Source of the DNA: Chitinophagaceae bacterium
GTDB taxonomy: Bacteria; Bacteroidota; Bacteroidia; Chitinophagales; UBA10324
DNA: 64,000 nucleotides
NCBI GenBank assembly: GCA_016704325.1
Contig: JADJAG010000005.1
Coordinates: 1 to 64,000, forward strand
Direction of reading: 5' to 3'
The notes beneath the pieces were generated by a model, which saw only the letters and a program-made list of their open reading frames with translations, searched no databases and was not told where the DNA came from. The position numbers were made by a program, and so were the translations under genes. Below are positions 18,303-27,226 of this stretch, piece after piece. Numbering within the stretch: position 1 is the stretch's first letter; each line of letters begins with the position of its first letter.

Positions 18303-19256
18303 TCATTTATTCCCACCTTTGGCTTCACTTCTTTCATCGCGGCTTTCTTTTTCGGCATGTTCCAAAGGAATGACCTGGTGGCCATGCATCGCACTGTATT
18401 GCTGGGTAAATTCCGCACCAAAAAGGAGGATCATACAGGAATAGGAGATCCATAACATGATCAGCACTATAGAACCTGCGGCACCATAGACAGAAGCCGG
18501 TTCCGTTTTACCGAAATAAAGGCCTAATGCCAGCTTGCCTAATGAAAAAAGAAGCGAGGTAACCACGGCGCCCATCCAAACATCCTTCCACCGGATTTTT
18601 ACATCAGGCAAAAATTTAAACATCAGTGCAAATAACACAGTGATTAATCCAAAAGAAACGATAAAGTTGATTGTTTGCAAAGCAACTACTGCCACGCCAG
18701 GCATACGCGCCTGCATCCAGTCGCCTAATAATGCAAGCGTAGAAGTGATTACCAGGGAGATCAACAGTAAGAAACCTATAGAAAGTATGAGTCCGAAAGA
18801 CATAATCCTGGTCTTCAGAAAACTTAAGATTTTTCCTTTTGACTCAGGTTTGGCTTTTACATCCCAGATAATATTCATTGTCTTTTGGAGCTGAACAAAT
18901 ACACCGGTAGCTCCCAGAATCAGCACTACGAGGGCAATAATAGTAGCAACCACTGATTTTTTATCAATTGAAGCTGCAGCCACCATGCTTTCAATTTGTT
19001 TAGCAGTGTCGGAGCCCATCATTTTTCCAATCTGCGAAGAAAGTTGTCCTGTTACTGCCTCTCTTCCGAAGATATATCCGGCTGAAGCGACTACAATAAC
19101 AAGAAGTGCCGGCAAGGAGAAAATAGAATAATATGCAATCGCAGCACTTTGCCTGAATGGATCCTGTGCGTTCCAATCCTTATAAGTTACTTTAAGAAGT
19201 GCAAAAAAATTGGAGAAGAATGACGGATTTATTTTCCTGAATCCTTCTTTTTGCAT
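18303..19256 (-). CDS. YihY/BrkB-family inner-membrane protein
   Basis: 317 residues with about six membrane spans. The family motifs are present: DPFRQSAAIAYYSIFSLPAL near residue 38, a GATGVFVQLQKTMNIIWDVK loop near residue 115, FKFLPDVKIRWKDVWMGAVV near residue 215 and YGAAGSIVLIMLWISYSCMI near residue 255. The family was once called 'ribonuclease BN' wrongly; its molecular role is unknown. It closes a minus-strand run of small envelope proteins (YtxH, YtxH, holin-like), 47 bp after the holin-like gene, so co-transcription is likely. The charged C-terminal tail is poorly conserved. Confidence 0.9.
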   Translation of the reverse strand: MQKEGFRKINPSFFSNFFALLKVTYKDWNAQDPFRQSAAIAYYSIFSLPALLVIVVASAGYIFGREAVTGQLSSQIGKMMGSDTAKQIESMVAAASIDKKSVVATIIALVVLILGATGVFVQLQKTMNIIWDVKAKPESKGKILSFLKTRIMSFGLILSIGFLLLISLVITSTLALLGDWMQARMPGVAVVALQTINFIVSFGLITVLFALMFKFLPDVKIRWKDVWMGAVVTSLLFSLGKLALGLYFGKTEPASVYGAAGSIVLIMLWISYSCMILLFGAEFTQQYSAMHGHQVIPLEHAEKESRDERSEAKGGNK

Positions 19257-19303
19257 GAGTTCCTCCTTTTGATTTTGAAGTGGTGTGACAGGGCCACTTT
19301 TAT

Positions 19304-19738
19304 CTAGCTGATGGGATTTTTTTTTTGATCATCATTGTCGAGTTTATCTACTAATTTATCTTCCAGCTCTTCCACCTCATCTTCTGCTTTTCTTTCCACG
19401 GCAAACATACTTTGAACAATAGCATTGAGTACAGGTTCTTTGATGAGCGTTTTCTTCATTACTACTAGCATAATTCCGGCCAGGATGTAAATGCCTCCAA
19501 CAATGAAAAATCCAGCCCATTCATTATCTAGTGCAAAGGCAATCCACTTTGCCAAACCGATACTGATCATTATTAGGGCAAAAGTAAAAACTACCACTAG
19601 TATGATAAGCGTAAAAAAGCCTGAAAGCATATTTGAAAGCTTTTCAGATAGCTTTAAAGAAATTAGCCTCATATTGATTTTTGCATAATCAGAGGAGGTT
19701 TCTAATATTGTTTTCAAATTTTCTTGTATGGTTGACAT
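19304..19738 (-). CDS. Phage holin superfamily III-like membrane protein (Holin-X type)
   Basis: 144 residues with an amphipathic N-terminal helix (ILETSSDYAKINMRLISLKL), two membrane helices at roughly 39-66 and 74-96, and an acidic coiled-coil tail (KAEDEVEELEDKLVDKLDND). This is the layout of the 'putative holin superfamily III' (Phage_holin_3_6) proteins that are chromosomal in many Bacteroidota, usually beside YtxH genes. There are no phage genes nearby, so a lysis role is unlikely. A general envelope or stress role is an inference. Confidence 0.75.
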   Translation of the reverse strand: MSTIQENLKTILETSSDYAKINMRLISLKLSEKLSNMLSGFFTLIILVVVFTFALIMISIGLAKWIAFALDNEWAGFFIVGGIYILAGIMLVVMKKTLIKEPVLNAIVQSMFAVERKAEDEVEELEDKLVDKLDNDDQKKNPIS

Positions 19739-19830
19739 TTGATATTATGTTTTTAATGCAGGAAAGCATTGATTAGTCTATTTCTTGAATAAAAATTGCC
19801 TGGAATGTATCCATGAATATTAAGCATTAA

Positions 19831-20055
19831 TTATCCGTTTTTGATCTTCGCTCTTAAATCTTCAAAGGAAATGGAATCTCTGCTTACCAGTTCATTAATA
19901 CTATACGTCTCGACGGCATCCTCTTCGTACGCTGCATCGGATTCATGATTAAACAATATTTGGCGTAGTATCTTGCCTTTTACAGGAGCAAGTAAAACTC
20001 CCAATATGAACCCGGCAGACATTGCCCCTATAAATACATTGGTTGATTTCGACAT
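19831..20055 (-). CDS. YtxH-like small membrane protein (74 aa)
   Basis: The N-terminus NVFIGAMSAGFILGVLLAPVKGK is the glycine-rich single-span motif of YtxH proteins ('GxxxGxxxGxLxAPxxG'). The rest is soluble and acidic. The family is linked to general stress in Bacillus; the function is unknown here. It sits in the same run as the second YtxH gene upstream (20117-20311) and the holin-like gene downstream. A terminator-like hairpin lies between it and the first YtxH gene, so it may have its own promoter. Confidence 0.7.
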   Translation of the reverse strand: MSKSTNVFIGAMSAGFILGVLLAPVKGKILRQILFNHESDAAYEEDAVETYSINELVSRDSISFEDLRAKIKNG

Positions 20056-20072
20056 TTAGAGAAAGTTGTGTT

Positions 20073-20106
20073 GTTAAAAGAAAGGCGCTATGAGATTCAC
20101 AGCGCC
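20073..20106 (-). terminator. Rho-independent terminator after the first YtxH gene
   Basis: On the minus strand GGCGCT and AGCGCC (arms at 20084-20089 and 20101-20106, 11-base loop) are followed by TTTCTTTTAAC. It lies just after the stop of the 20117-20311 gene. The stem is short but GC-rich with a U-rich tail. Confidence 0.65.
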
Positions 20107-20116
20107 TTAATAATTT

Positions 20117-20311
20117 TTAGGCTTCCTGGGCTCTTGATTTAACATCATCAATAAGTTTTCTGCCCTTATTGATACCTGTTTCAACCATGTCTTTCGCTTT
20201 GTTTACGGAGTCTTTCACATTTGCGATCAACTCATCCTTATCGTCGGTGGCAAGGTAATATCCAATACCTATACCGACGGCAATACCAAAAAATAATGCT
20301 GTTGATTTCAT
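20117..20311 (-). CDS. YtxH domain-containing protein (64 aa)
   Basis: The N-terminus FFGIAVGIGIGYYLATDDKD is a YtxH-type membrane segment rich in spaced glycines. It is followed by an amphipathic, lysine- and aspartate-rich helix (DSVNKAKDMVETGINKGRKL) as in many short Bacteroidota YtxH proteins. It probably anchors to the inner membrane. It is first in the minus-strand set YtxH-YtxH-holin-like-BrkB. Function is unknown; stress association is family knowledge. Confidence 0.75.
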   Translation of the reverse strand: MKSTALFFGIAVGIGIGYYLATDDKDELIANVKDSVNKAKDMVETGINKGRKLIDDVKSRAQEA

Positions 20312-20691
20312 GAGTTATGATTTTTTGCTTTGAAATCAGCAACCTTTGCATGTATCATGCCGAATGGATGAGCTTCCTTAAAAATAAGAGTAGGAGCAAC
20401 CGTGATCAACCGGTTTGTGGAAAAGGTTACACAAAGCGGGAAATTCAAAACACCATTACAAATTATTCTCTGCAGAGGAGCTGCTTAATTTTTGAAGCTT
20501 CTTTTTTTGCCATTTAGGCATCTTAACTACCCTTTCGGTCAGTATTCTGACAAGTTATGATTTGCAGGGTATAATTTGGTACTTATTGATTGCAGCAGAT
20601 AGATTCATTGATTCCTTCAACGCAACACATTCTTTGTCGGATATCATGTTTCAGTGAGATGGAATGATGGAATTTTGAATCAATAAATAAA
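20312..20691. other. Intergenic region between divergent genes
   Basis: About 380 bp without a supported gene. It must hold the promoters for the YtxH gene (minus) and the T9SS protein at 20692 (plus). I saw no palindrome or riboswitch-like structure. Confidence 0.35.
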
Positions 20692-21942
20692 ATGAAATTA
20701 ACTATTGTCATAATAATATTTATAGCATTTATTGAAAGTGCTTTAAGAGCGCAGAACTTAGTTCCAAATTACAGTTTCGAAACAAGTAATGCCATTCCCA
20801 CCGGCTACGGACAATGGTACAACTGTGCTACCTGGAATGATGTAAATAATTTTGTTGGATTTGCCTGGCCCTATGCAAGTCCTGATTACTTGCATACAGC
20901 CGCTGCAACATTGTCGGGTGTACAACTTCCGTCAACTGCTTTCGGAACAGTGAATGCGCATAGTGGAAATGCCATTATGGGGTTTGCGGCATGGCTGGCC
21001 GGTACGCCTGATTATCGGGAGTACGTTGCCATTGCAATGAGCAGCCCGATGACTATTGGACAGACCTATGATGTCAGCTTTTATATCACCAATGGCACCA
21101 ATAACCTAAATGGTTCTTCCTGCGATCATATTGCTGTAAACTTTTCTGTTTCACCGCTCACCCAACTCACGCATGAAGTGATCAATGCAGCACCGCAATG
21201 CGACAACACTTCACAACTTTGGAGTCCGGGCTGGACACAGGTTACCTTTACAATTACTCCGGCTGTAGCTTATAATTATCTAACAATCGGTCATTTTAAA
21301 AGTGACGTGAATACACTGCACAGTTACAACGGCCCCGGATCAGACGGCGCTTATTATTATATTGATGATGTTGTGGTGCAACCCCAGGTTATTCTGCCGG
21401 TTGAATTGACTTCATTCACCGGAATAAAAACGGATTCAGGAAACCTGCTGCAATGGGAAACAGAAAGCGAATGGAACAGCGATTATTTTGTGATTGAAAG
21501 AAGTGAAGATGCCATTACGTTTTATAGTGCAGGTATCGTTCCTGCAAATGCTGTTCCTGATGTGCATTCTAGGTATTCGTTCACTGATGACTCATCTTTT
21601 AATACGTTGTTTTACTATCGATTGCTGATGATGGATAAAGATGGAAGTTTCAGTTATTCGAGCGTTGTCAGCATACCGGCATCTGCCATTAATTTTTCTG
21701 CCTCCATCAGTATCAATCCTTTCATGGAATCATTGATTATTCACTGTGAAAGCAGCAGCGAGGCTGAGGTTCGCTTAGTGGTACTTAACTATATGGGAAA
21801 TACCGTTGCACAATCTGACATCCATAGCCTGGTTGGTGGAAGGGAAGTGGTGATCGGGTCAGGAAACTGGGCAAGTGGATTGTATTATGTGTCGCTTACC
21901 TCAAGTGGGAAAACTCTTTTCATACCAGCAATTAAGAGGTAG
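20692..21942 (+). CDS. T9SS-sorted secreted protein, unknown function
   Basis: 416 residues. A signal peptide (residues 1-20, ending LRAQ) precedes NLVPNYSFET, the usual opening of a beta-sandwich, carbohydrate-binding-like domain in gliding-type Bacteroidota proteins (roughly residues 22-225, ending DGAYYYIDDVVV). Next comes LPVELTSFTG...LLQWETESEWNSDYFVIERS, the conserved linker module found before many sorting domains. A diverged T9SS type A C-terminal domain follows (ASISINPFMESLIIH to SGLYYVSL and FIPAIKR). It would be exported by Sec, then by the T9SS. There is no catalytic motif. It stands alone on the plus strand. Confidence 0.8.
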   Translation: MKLTIVIIIFIAFIESALRAQNLVPNYSFETSNAIPTGYGQWYNCATWNDVNNFVGFAWPYASPDYLHTAAATLSGVQLPSTAFGTVNAHSGNAIMGFAAWLAGTPDYREYVAIAMSSPMTIGQTYDVSFYITNGTNNLNGSSCDHIAVNFSVSPLTQLTHEVINAAPQCDNTSQLWSPGWTQVTFTITPAVAYNYLTIGHFKSDVNTLHSYNGPGSDGAYYYIDDVVVQPQVILPVELTSFTGIKTDSGNLLQWETESEWNSDYFVIERSEDAITFYSAGIVPANAVPDVHSRYSFTDDSSFNTLFYYRLLMMDKDGSFSYSSVVSIPASAINFSASISINPFMESLIIHCESSSEAEVRLVVLNYMGNTVAQSDIHSLVGGREVVIGSGNWASGLYYVSLTSSGKTLFIPAIKR

Positions 21943-22209
21943 GAATTATAATACTCAATGTTAGTGCTCTTACTCTGATTCTTATGATGAAAGTAATGCT
22001 AATTTACATACAAAAGACAAATGGATGCAATGATGAGGATGAGTAATAGAAGACTAAAACTCAATAAATTCTCTATAAGGGTATGAACTATGTCATCCGT
22101 TGAATGCCTTTCTCAATACCCTCCAAGCCTTTCCGTAAATATACTCAGCCGAAGTAAGCATTGATAATTGAGTGAGATCACGTAAGTTAACAGGATCAAA
22201 CCTAACCAG

Positions 22210-23916
22210 TTGAAGTATCTTTTTTTATTTTTTATGATTTTGTCTGCTTATGTAAGGCAGGGAATGAGTCAGCCTGCGCAACCTAACTTCTTAGTGGTAG
22301 TATTGGATGATGCGGAGTTCAGCATGCTGGAACCTTATGTTCCGGATTTTGTGCTGCAGCCCGGCATTGATTCCATTGTATCCAAAGGTGCCATTGTGCA
22401 AATGCACAACGTTCAATCCTACTGTAATCCCTCGAGGTATTCCATGCTTACCGGATTATACCCACATAACCATGGAGCCACTGATAATGCAACTCCGGTT
22501 AATCCGGAATTTACCTTACTGACGAAGGTATTGTCTAACCACGATTACCATGTGGCCATAGATGGAAAATTCACCAATACCACCCATACTAAAACCATGA
22601 AGGGAATTGAAAGATGGTGGATCACGCTGAAGGATAAATACAGCAATGCATCATTTTATGACGCGGCAGGAACAGAAACCATCATGACCGGCCACTCCAC
22701 GCAAATCATTCATGATACTGCAACAACCTGGCTGAATAACCTGGAGCCCCCCTTCTTTCTATGGGTAGGTGAAATGGTGCCACACCGGAAACCGGTGCCC
22801 ACCACAGCTAACAAAGATGTGTATGAAGGTGAACCTATTCCAATGCCTGCTACATTTTATCCTTTCACTATTGACTATCCTTCATTTCTTTATTATGACG
22901 ATGCAAACTTTTATGACAATGCAGACAGCGCCTTGCTGCAGGAAAGTATTCAACTCAATTATGAATGCCTGAATGACCTCAGTGATTTTTTATTGAATGC
23001 CATAGAAATTCTGCGTACCCGCGGATTGCTGGAGAATACCTTTATCATCATAGTGGGTGACAACGGATTTATGAATGGCGAACACATGATCTACGGAAAG
23101 AATACACCGTATAATGAAGCCATGCGTGTGCCCTGTTTTATCAGGTATGCGCCTTGGTTTACTCCGGGATCAGTAGTTGATTATACCGGATTTCAAAGTA
23201 TTGATTTTGCGGCTACAATACTGGATGCTGCCGGAATTGACGATCCTTCGTTTAATATACAGTCATTGGGTAAATCATTGAAATATCTTATGGAACCCGG
23301 CAATGAACGGCTCATCCAATACTTTGAAAAGATAAAACTTGTGCAGGCAACGGAGGATGAAGAAGATGGAGTCGATTCTCTTTCACCTTCCTTCCGGGCA
23401 GTGAAATCGCAGTCGTATAAATACATTAAGTACAGTTGCGATTCTGTTACGGAAGAGTTATTCGACCTGACCATTGACCCGCTGGAAACCACCAACCAGG
23501 TAAATAATCCGTTCTATGCGACCATAGCTGATGAATACCGTTGGAAACTGGACAGCTTATCCATTGCCCTAGACGATACCATTACAGGAGATACCATCCT
23601 TCGCCATTGTAACCTTGTTTCAACAATCGCCACGGAAGTGTTGCCGGAACCATTAACAGGTGATGAAATAGTGCTTTCACCAAATCCGGTAAATCAGTCG
23701 TTGAACTTAAAATTTGCGACTCCTTTAAGCACCAATAATGGAACCACTTTAAAAGTTTTTAATACCATAGGTGAACTTATGTTGGTCAAGGAATTGTCGT
23801 CGGCATCCATGCTTGAAACATCCATCTCTACCATCTTACTTCCGGATGGCCTGTACTTCCTTTCATTGGAAGGCAAGACAAAAGCAAGCTTGCATCCATT
23901 TGTGGTTAAGCATTAA
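22210..23916 (+). CDS. Secreted sulfatase (family S1 type) with T9SS tail
   Basis: 568 residues from a TTG start, which places a signal peptide (YLFLFFMILSAYVRQGMS) correctly. The sulfatase motif C-x-P-S-R appears as YCNPSRYSMLTG with Cys72 the residue to be turned into formylglycine. The metal-binding NFLVVVLDDAEF (residues 26-37) and the later IIIVGDNGFMNGEH with KNTPYNEAMRVP are the expected Asp/Asn and Lys sites. A T9SS type A domain occupies the last 80 or so residues (LSPNPVNQSLNLKF to GLYFLSL and PFVVKH). It would remove sulfate esters, for instance from polysaccharides, outside the cell. An anaerobic or FGly maturase must be elsewhere. The exact substrate cannot be read from the sequence. 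Confidence 0.88.
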   Translation: MKYLFLFFMILSAYVRQGMSQPAQPNFLVVVLDDAEFSMLEPYVPDFVLQPGIDSIVSKGAIVQMHNVQSYCNPSRYSMLTGLYPHNHGATDNATPVNPEFTLLTKVLSNHDYHVAIDGKFTNTTHTKTMKGIERWWITLKDKYSNASFYDAAGTETIMTGHSTQIIHDTATTWLNNLEPPFFLWVGEMVPHRKPVPTTANKDVYEGEPIPMPATFYPFTIDYPSFLYYDDANFYDNADSALLQESIQLNYECLNDLSDFLLNAIEILRTRGLLENTFIIIVGDNGFMNGEHMIYGKNTPYNEAMRVPCFIRYAPWFTPGSVVDYTGFQSIDFAATILDAAGIDDPSFNIQSLGKSLKYLMEPGNERLIQYFEKIKLVQATEDEEDGVDSLSPSFRAVKSQSYKYIKYSCDSVTEELFDLTIDPLETTNQVNNPFYATIADEYRWKLDSLSIALDDTITGDTILRHCNLVSTIATEVLPEPLTGDEIVLSPNPVNQSLNLKFATPLSTNNGTTLKVFNTIGELMLVKELSSASMLETSISTILLPDGLYFLSLEGKTKASLHPFVVKH

Positions 23917-23949
23917 CCGGATTGATGAACACAGCAGCTTTTTGCCTGG

Positions 23950-24395
23950 CTATTCCACAAAATACATGTTCAGCTTTCCTTTGCCCTTTGCATTTATCTG
24001 ACCCCTGGGAATGCAATTATATTTAGCCTTGATTAATTCATAAGTGGTTTCCGAAATATTGATTTTTCCTACTTCACCATTGCTTTGCATTCTGCTGGCG
24101 GTATTTACGGTATCTCCGAACAGATCATAGGAGTATTTTTTTTGCCGACAACACCGGCCACCACGGGACCTGAATGAATGCCTGCCCGAATTTTCCATTG
24201 GATCTCGCTTGTTCTGTTTCGCTCTTCTAAAAAACGGAACATTTCCTTCACGGCTTCTATACATTGAAACGCATGATCTTTCTGAAGAATAGCCAAAAAT
24301 GTATTTGGCTGATGTATCCTGAATAAGATCTTGTCCAGTGAAGTCTTAGTTGTTAGGCAGTTTTTATTGCAGTATTGCTTCCACCAGTATTTCAT
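23950..24395 (-). pseudogene. Remnant of a class III adenylate/guanylate cyclase
   Basis: The preserved part is the last two thirds of the catalytic domain: FLEERNRTSEIQWKIRAGIH and GPVVAGVVGKK, then after a lost base in an A8 run (24133-24140) KYSYDLFGDTVNTASRMQSN, GEVGKINISETTYELIKAKY and an end at 23950. GDTVNTASRM holds the transition-state Asn/Arg positions. The first part, with the metal-binding Asp residues, is missing: upstream of about 24300 the frame dissolves. It ends convergent with the sulfatase gene, 33 bp away, and its decayed start overlaps the DUF1398 gene end. Confidence 0.85.
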
Positions 24396-24753
24396 TTTTC
24401 GCTTTATCGTAGTATGTGCAGGTCATCTTGTTCATACTGATTGCCCATTTTTCAATACCAAATGTCGCGCACATTTTTATGAAGGACAAGAAGTCAGTTT
24501 TACCTTGTTGGTGTGCTAATAGCTCTGCTTTAAATGCTTCACTTTTTGATGTTTCGGCAATTACTAACGGATCATACTTTGCAGGCACTTTAGCGGTATA
24601 GTCGTTAGCACCATGATAGTCAATATGCCCGTCTGTTACATAGGCTTCGTAATGAGTAACACCTAATGATTTTATTTCTTTGATGTAAGAAGGGAAGTCA
24701 GCACCTGATTTTACCTTGTTGTGAGCAGCTTTGATTTGTTCTATTGTAAACAT
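24364..24753 (-). CDS. DUF1398 (YbcV-like) family protein
   Basis: 129 residues from the ATG of MFTIEQIKAAHNKVKSGADF; an upstream in-frame ATG would add eight residues. SYIKEIKSLGVTHYEAYVTD with DGHIDYHGAND is the family signature, and the C-terminus contains CATFGIEKWAISMNKMTCTY. Family members are small cytosolic proteins of unknown role, sometimes misnamed phage envelope protein. The gene is intact and unrelated in composition to the cyclase remnant it overlaps at its 3' end. Confidence 0.85.
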   Translation of the reverse strand: MFTIEQIKAAHNKVKSGADFPSYIKEIKSLGVTHYEAYVTDGHIDYHGANDYTAKVPAKYDPLVIAETSKSEAFKAELLAHQQGKTDFLSFIKMCATFGIEKWAISMNKMTCTYYDKAKNEILVEAILQ

Positions 24754-24976
24754 TGTCTTTTGATTTTTAAATCCCATTGTATTTTAACTGTCTTATTTTT
24801 GCAAGGACCGTTGAGGTTTGCACTGTCGCGATTTTATTGGGGCTAACTGTTTTCGGCTTCGCGATGTAGCAGATTTTTAGCATTAAAGTTTAATAGAGAA
24901 GCTACTGTTAAACCTTGTACAAGTGTTTAGAAGCACATCAGCCGCCATTTTGCCAATACAATGTTATAGCCGGTTT

Positions 24977-26107
24977 TTAATTCGTCCAGGGTTCTTTGTC
25001 TTTAGCATTCATAAAACTATGTCCGTCATAAATACTGATCCCTTGCCAGGTTCCAAACCAAAGTTGTCCTTTGTTATCCTCAAAAATACTTTGAACTACG
25101 TTGGTAGCTAACCCGTTTTCAGTTGTGAACCGGGTAAAATCAGCGCCATCATAACGATATACACCATAACCCTCTGCCGAAAACCAAATATTTCCCAGGC
25201 TGTCTGAACAAAAATTGTATGTTTCTAAACCTTCAATAATTCCGTCTTTAGTGAAGTTGGTAAATGTTTTTCCATCAAACTTACTTACACCACCATAAAA
25301 AGTACCAATCCAGATGTTTCCTTGCTTGTCTTCTAAAAGGTCAGCAACATTATTGTCTGTAAGTCCATTTTTAGTTGTTAAATGGCTGAATTCACCATTG
25401 TTATATTTGAAGATCCCGTTTCCATCCGTCACAATCCATATATCTCCATTTTTAGCTTCTAAAAATTTTAAAACCAATTTATCAGATAGCATATGCTGTG
25501 GATGCTCTACCATAGTATTGGGGATCAAAAAAGGATTAAACTTCATTCCATCAAAATGACTGACTCCCTTAAGAGTGCCTACCCAAACCAGACCGTTTCT
25601 ATCAACGAGCAGACTCCAAATTTCCTCATTTTGCAGACCGGCTTCAGTTGAATAGGATGTGAATTTTTCCCCATCATATTTTATTAGTCCGGAAGAAGTT
25701 CCAAACCATACATTGCCAACCTGGTCTTCCACAATTTCTCTTACCGAAGCCACTTTTTGATTTTGGTCAAAATTAATTTTCTCAAGTGTTTGCCCGTCAT
25801 AACGTATAAGTCCGTTTACTTTTGTTCCAAACCAATAGTTTCCCTTTTTGTCTTGATACATACTTCTGACAAACTCCGATACCATTCCATGTAAATTTGT
25901 ATGAATTTGTGGAAATGCTGTACTTTGATTTATTGGCAATGCCTGGTTGTTTAATGATTTTCCGATACCATCATTTACCGAATTTTCTGTCACTTGTCCG
26001 ATGCATAAGGAGATTTGCAGAGTTGCAAGCAACATGATCGGAAGCATTTGTTGAAGTAATAGATTACACCTATTTAGTATCATTATCTTATTCTTTAGTT
26101 TCCGCAC
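24977..26107 (-). CDS. Two-component-regulator-type (Reg_prop) beta-propeller protein
   Basis: 376 residues with a signal-like start (LLLQQMLPIMLLATLQISLC) and seven blades of the Reg_prop pattern: NYWFGTKVNGLIRYDG, NVWFGTSSGLIKYDG, LVWVGTLKGVSHFDG, DIWIVTDGNGIFKYNN, NIWIGTFYGGVSKFDG, NIWFSAEGYGVYRYDG and QLWFGTWQGISIYDG. Such propellers are normally the periplasmic sensor half of hybrid histidine kinases. Here there is no transmembrane segment after them and no kinase, so the protein is a free or lipid-independent exported propeller. The ATG choice is open: a shorter start at the MILNRC methionine (residue 9) is as good. Confidence 0.82.
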   Translation of the reverse strand: MRKLKNKIMILNRCNLLLQQMLPIMLLATLQISLCIGQVTENSVNDGIGKSLNNQALPINQSTAFPQIHTNLHGMVSEFVRSMYQDKKGNYWFGTKVNGLIRYDGQTLEKINFDQNQKVASVREIVEDQVGNVWFGTSSGLIKYDGEKFTSYSTEAGLQNEEIWSLLVDRNGLVWVGTLKGVSHFDGMKFNPFLIPNTMVEHPQHMLSDKLVLKFLEAKNGDIWIVTDGNGIFKYNNGEFSHLTTKNGLTDNNVADLLEDKQGNIWIGTFYGGVSKFDGKTFTNFTKDGIIEGLETYNFCSDSLGNIWFSAEGYGVYRYDGADFTRFTTENGLATNVVQSIFEDNKGQLWFGTWQGISIYDGHSFMNAKDKEPWTN

Positions 26108-26368
26108 TCAATCGACTCTGCTTCAAAATTGGCTATAGCGAATGAAGCTTTGCGTTGGTGGGTGTTTGAAAAAAAACATTCCGGCAATAAAATTAACTAA
26201 TTGAAACACTTTTAGTGACCGCGCTTGCATAAATCCTGACCCAATTATTGAAACCCCATAAGTAAGACTATAACTGAACTTCGCCTGCTATAGAGGATTC
26301 TTTCCACCGAAGGATTTAATAGCTGCTCTGAATCGCTGGGCTAAAAAAGTTGTTGTTATAGCAAAATC

Positions 26369-26749
26369 TTAATTCCTCCTGTTTAATACAAATATCATTG
26401 CGGAAGAAATGATGCACATTACAATAGCACCAATGATCAGCGCACTTTCTTGCTGTGAAATGCCAATAAAGAAGTCACCAATAAACATTACCAGCAAGAA
26501 TATATAAGCAATTGTCAGCATTGGAATGGATTTTTTAAATGTCGCAAAGGCGAGTATAAATCCCAGTGCAAATTGACGGGAAGCCCACATAAGAATTAAA
26601 TAATCAACACCTTGTGCGTTAAGGTCAACAATATCCAATACCGATTGAGGTGAAAAGTAAATCTGTAAACTGACTATGAGTTCCATTAATGCAAAAAGTC
26701 CGGATACGATAAGTATCCATTTTGGTACTGATTTTTGTCCTTCTGTCAT
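26369..26749 (-). CDS. Small four-span membrane protein
   Basis: 126 residues from the ATG of MTEGQKSVPKWILIVSGLFA. The longer open frame upstream is not hydrophobic in a signal-like way. Four membrane helices are visible: about 11-31, 43-68, 70-92 and 98-120. I do not recognise the family with confidence; the topology resembles DUF4345-like proteins. It is isolated between the Reg_prop gene and MITE copy B. Confidence 0.55.
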   Translation of the reverse strand: MTEGQKSVPKWILIVSGLFALMELIVSLQIYFSPQSVLDIVDLNAQGVDYLILMWASRQFALGFILAFATFKKSIPMLTIAYIFLLVMFIGDFFIGISQQESALIIGAIVMCIISSAMIFVLNRRN

Positions 26750-26897
26750 AAATTGAGTTTGATGTTTCGAGTATGTTGTTGTCTTCCAACGTTTCCAATG
26801 GTTAGCAAAGTAAATACAACAGTAAGTATTTTGAATCGTAAATATAATTCTTTGAAGGAAGAATCCCGGAAGGCTCAAGTAACTTAAGCACTGCACC

Positions 26898-27168
26898 CCG
26901 TTGGTCAGGATTTGTAATACCGTCCGACTGAGCCTCCGGATTTATAATCCGAAAAAATTGTTGACATTCAAAAAATTTATGGATGCTGTAGCGATTCCCA
27001 TTTTTATAAACTATTGTTGATCTGGTAAAAGGAATAGTGAACGGATATGTATTCGTAGATTTCAAATGATTTCCAAAGTTGTAATGTTCGTGCAAACCAA
27101 AGTATCAAATATAATGGGACTAAAAATCCATTTCTCAATTAGCCCAGATTACAAATCCTGCCTAAAGA
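26898..27168. repeat. MITE-like palindromic repeat, copy B (uninterrupted)
   Basis: 271 bp matching copy A (2227-3888 without the IS) along its length with scattered differences. It starts CCGTTGGTCAGGATTTGTAAT and ends, in reverse complement, CTTTAGGCAGGATTTGTAATC. An inner GGATTTATAATCC palindrome sits near 26937. It contains no conserved coding frame and shows what the site looked like before the IS4-type insertion. Confidence 0.75.
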
Positions 27169-27226
27169 AGTTCTGGCCAAATTCCAAAATGGCAAATCAA
27201 AATACTTATAAATCTACTACTTGGAA

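Noticed and set aside
19304..19738. Prophage lysis module
   Set aside because: Only a holin-like protein is present; neighbours are YtxH and BrkB proteins and no phage structural or endolysin genes occur.
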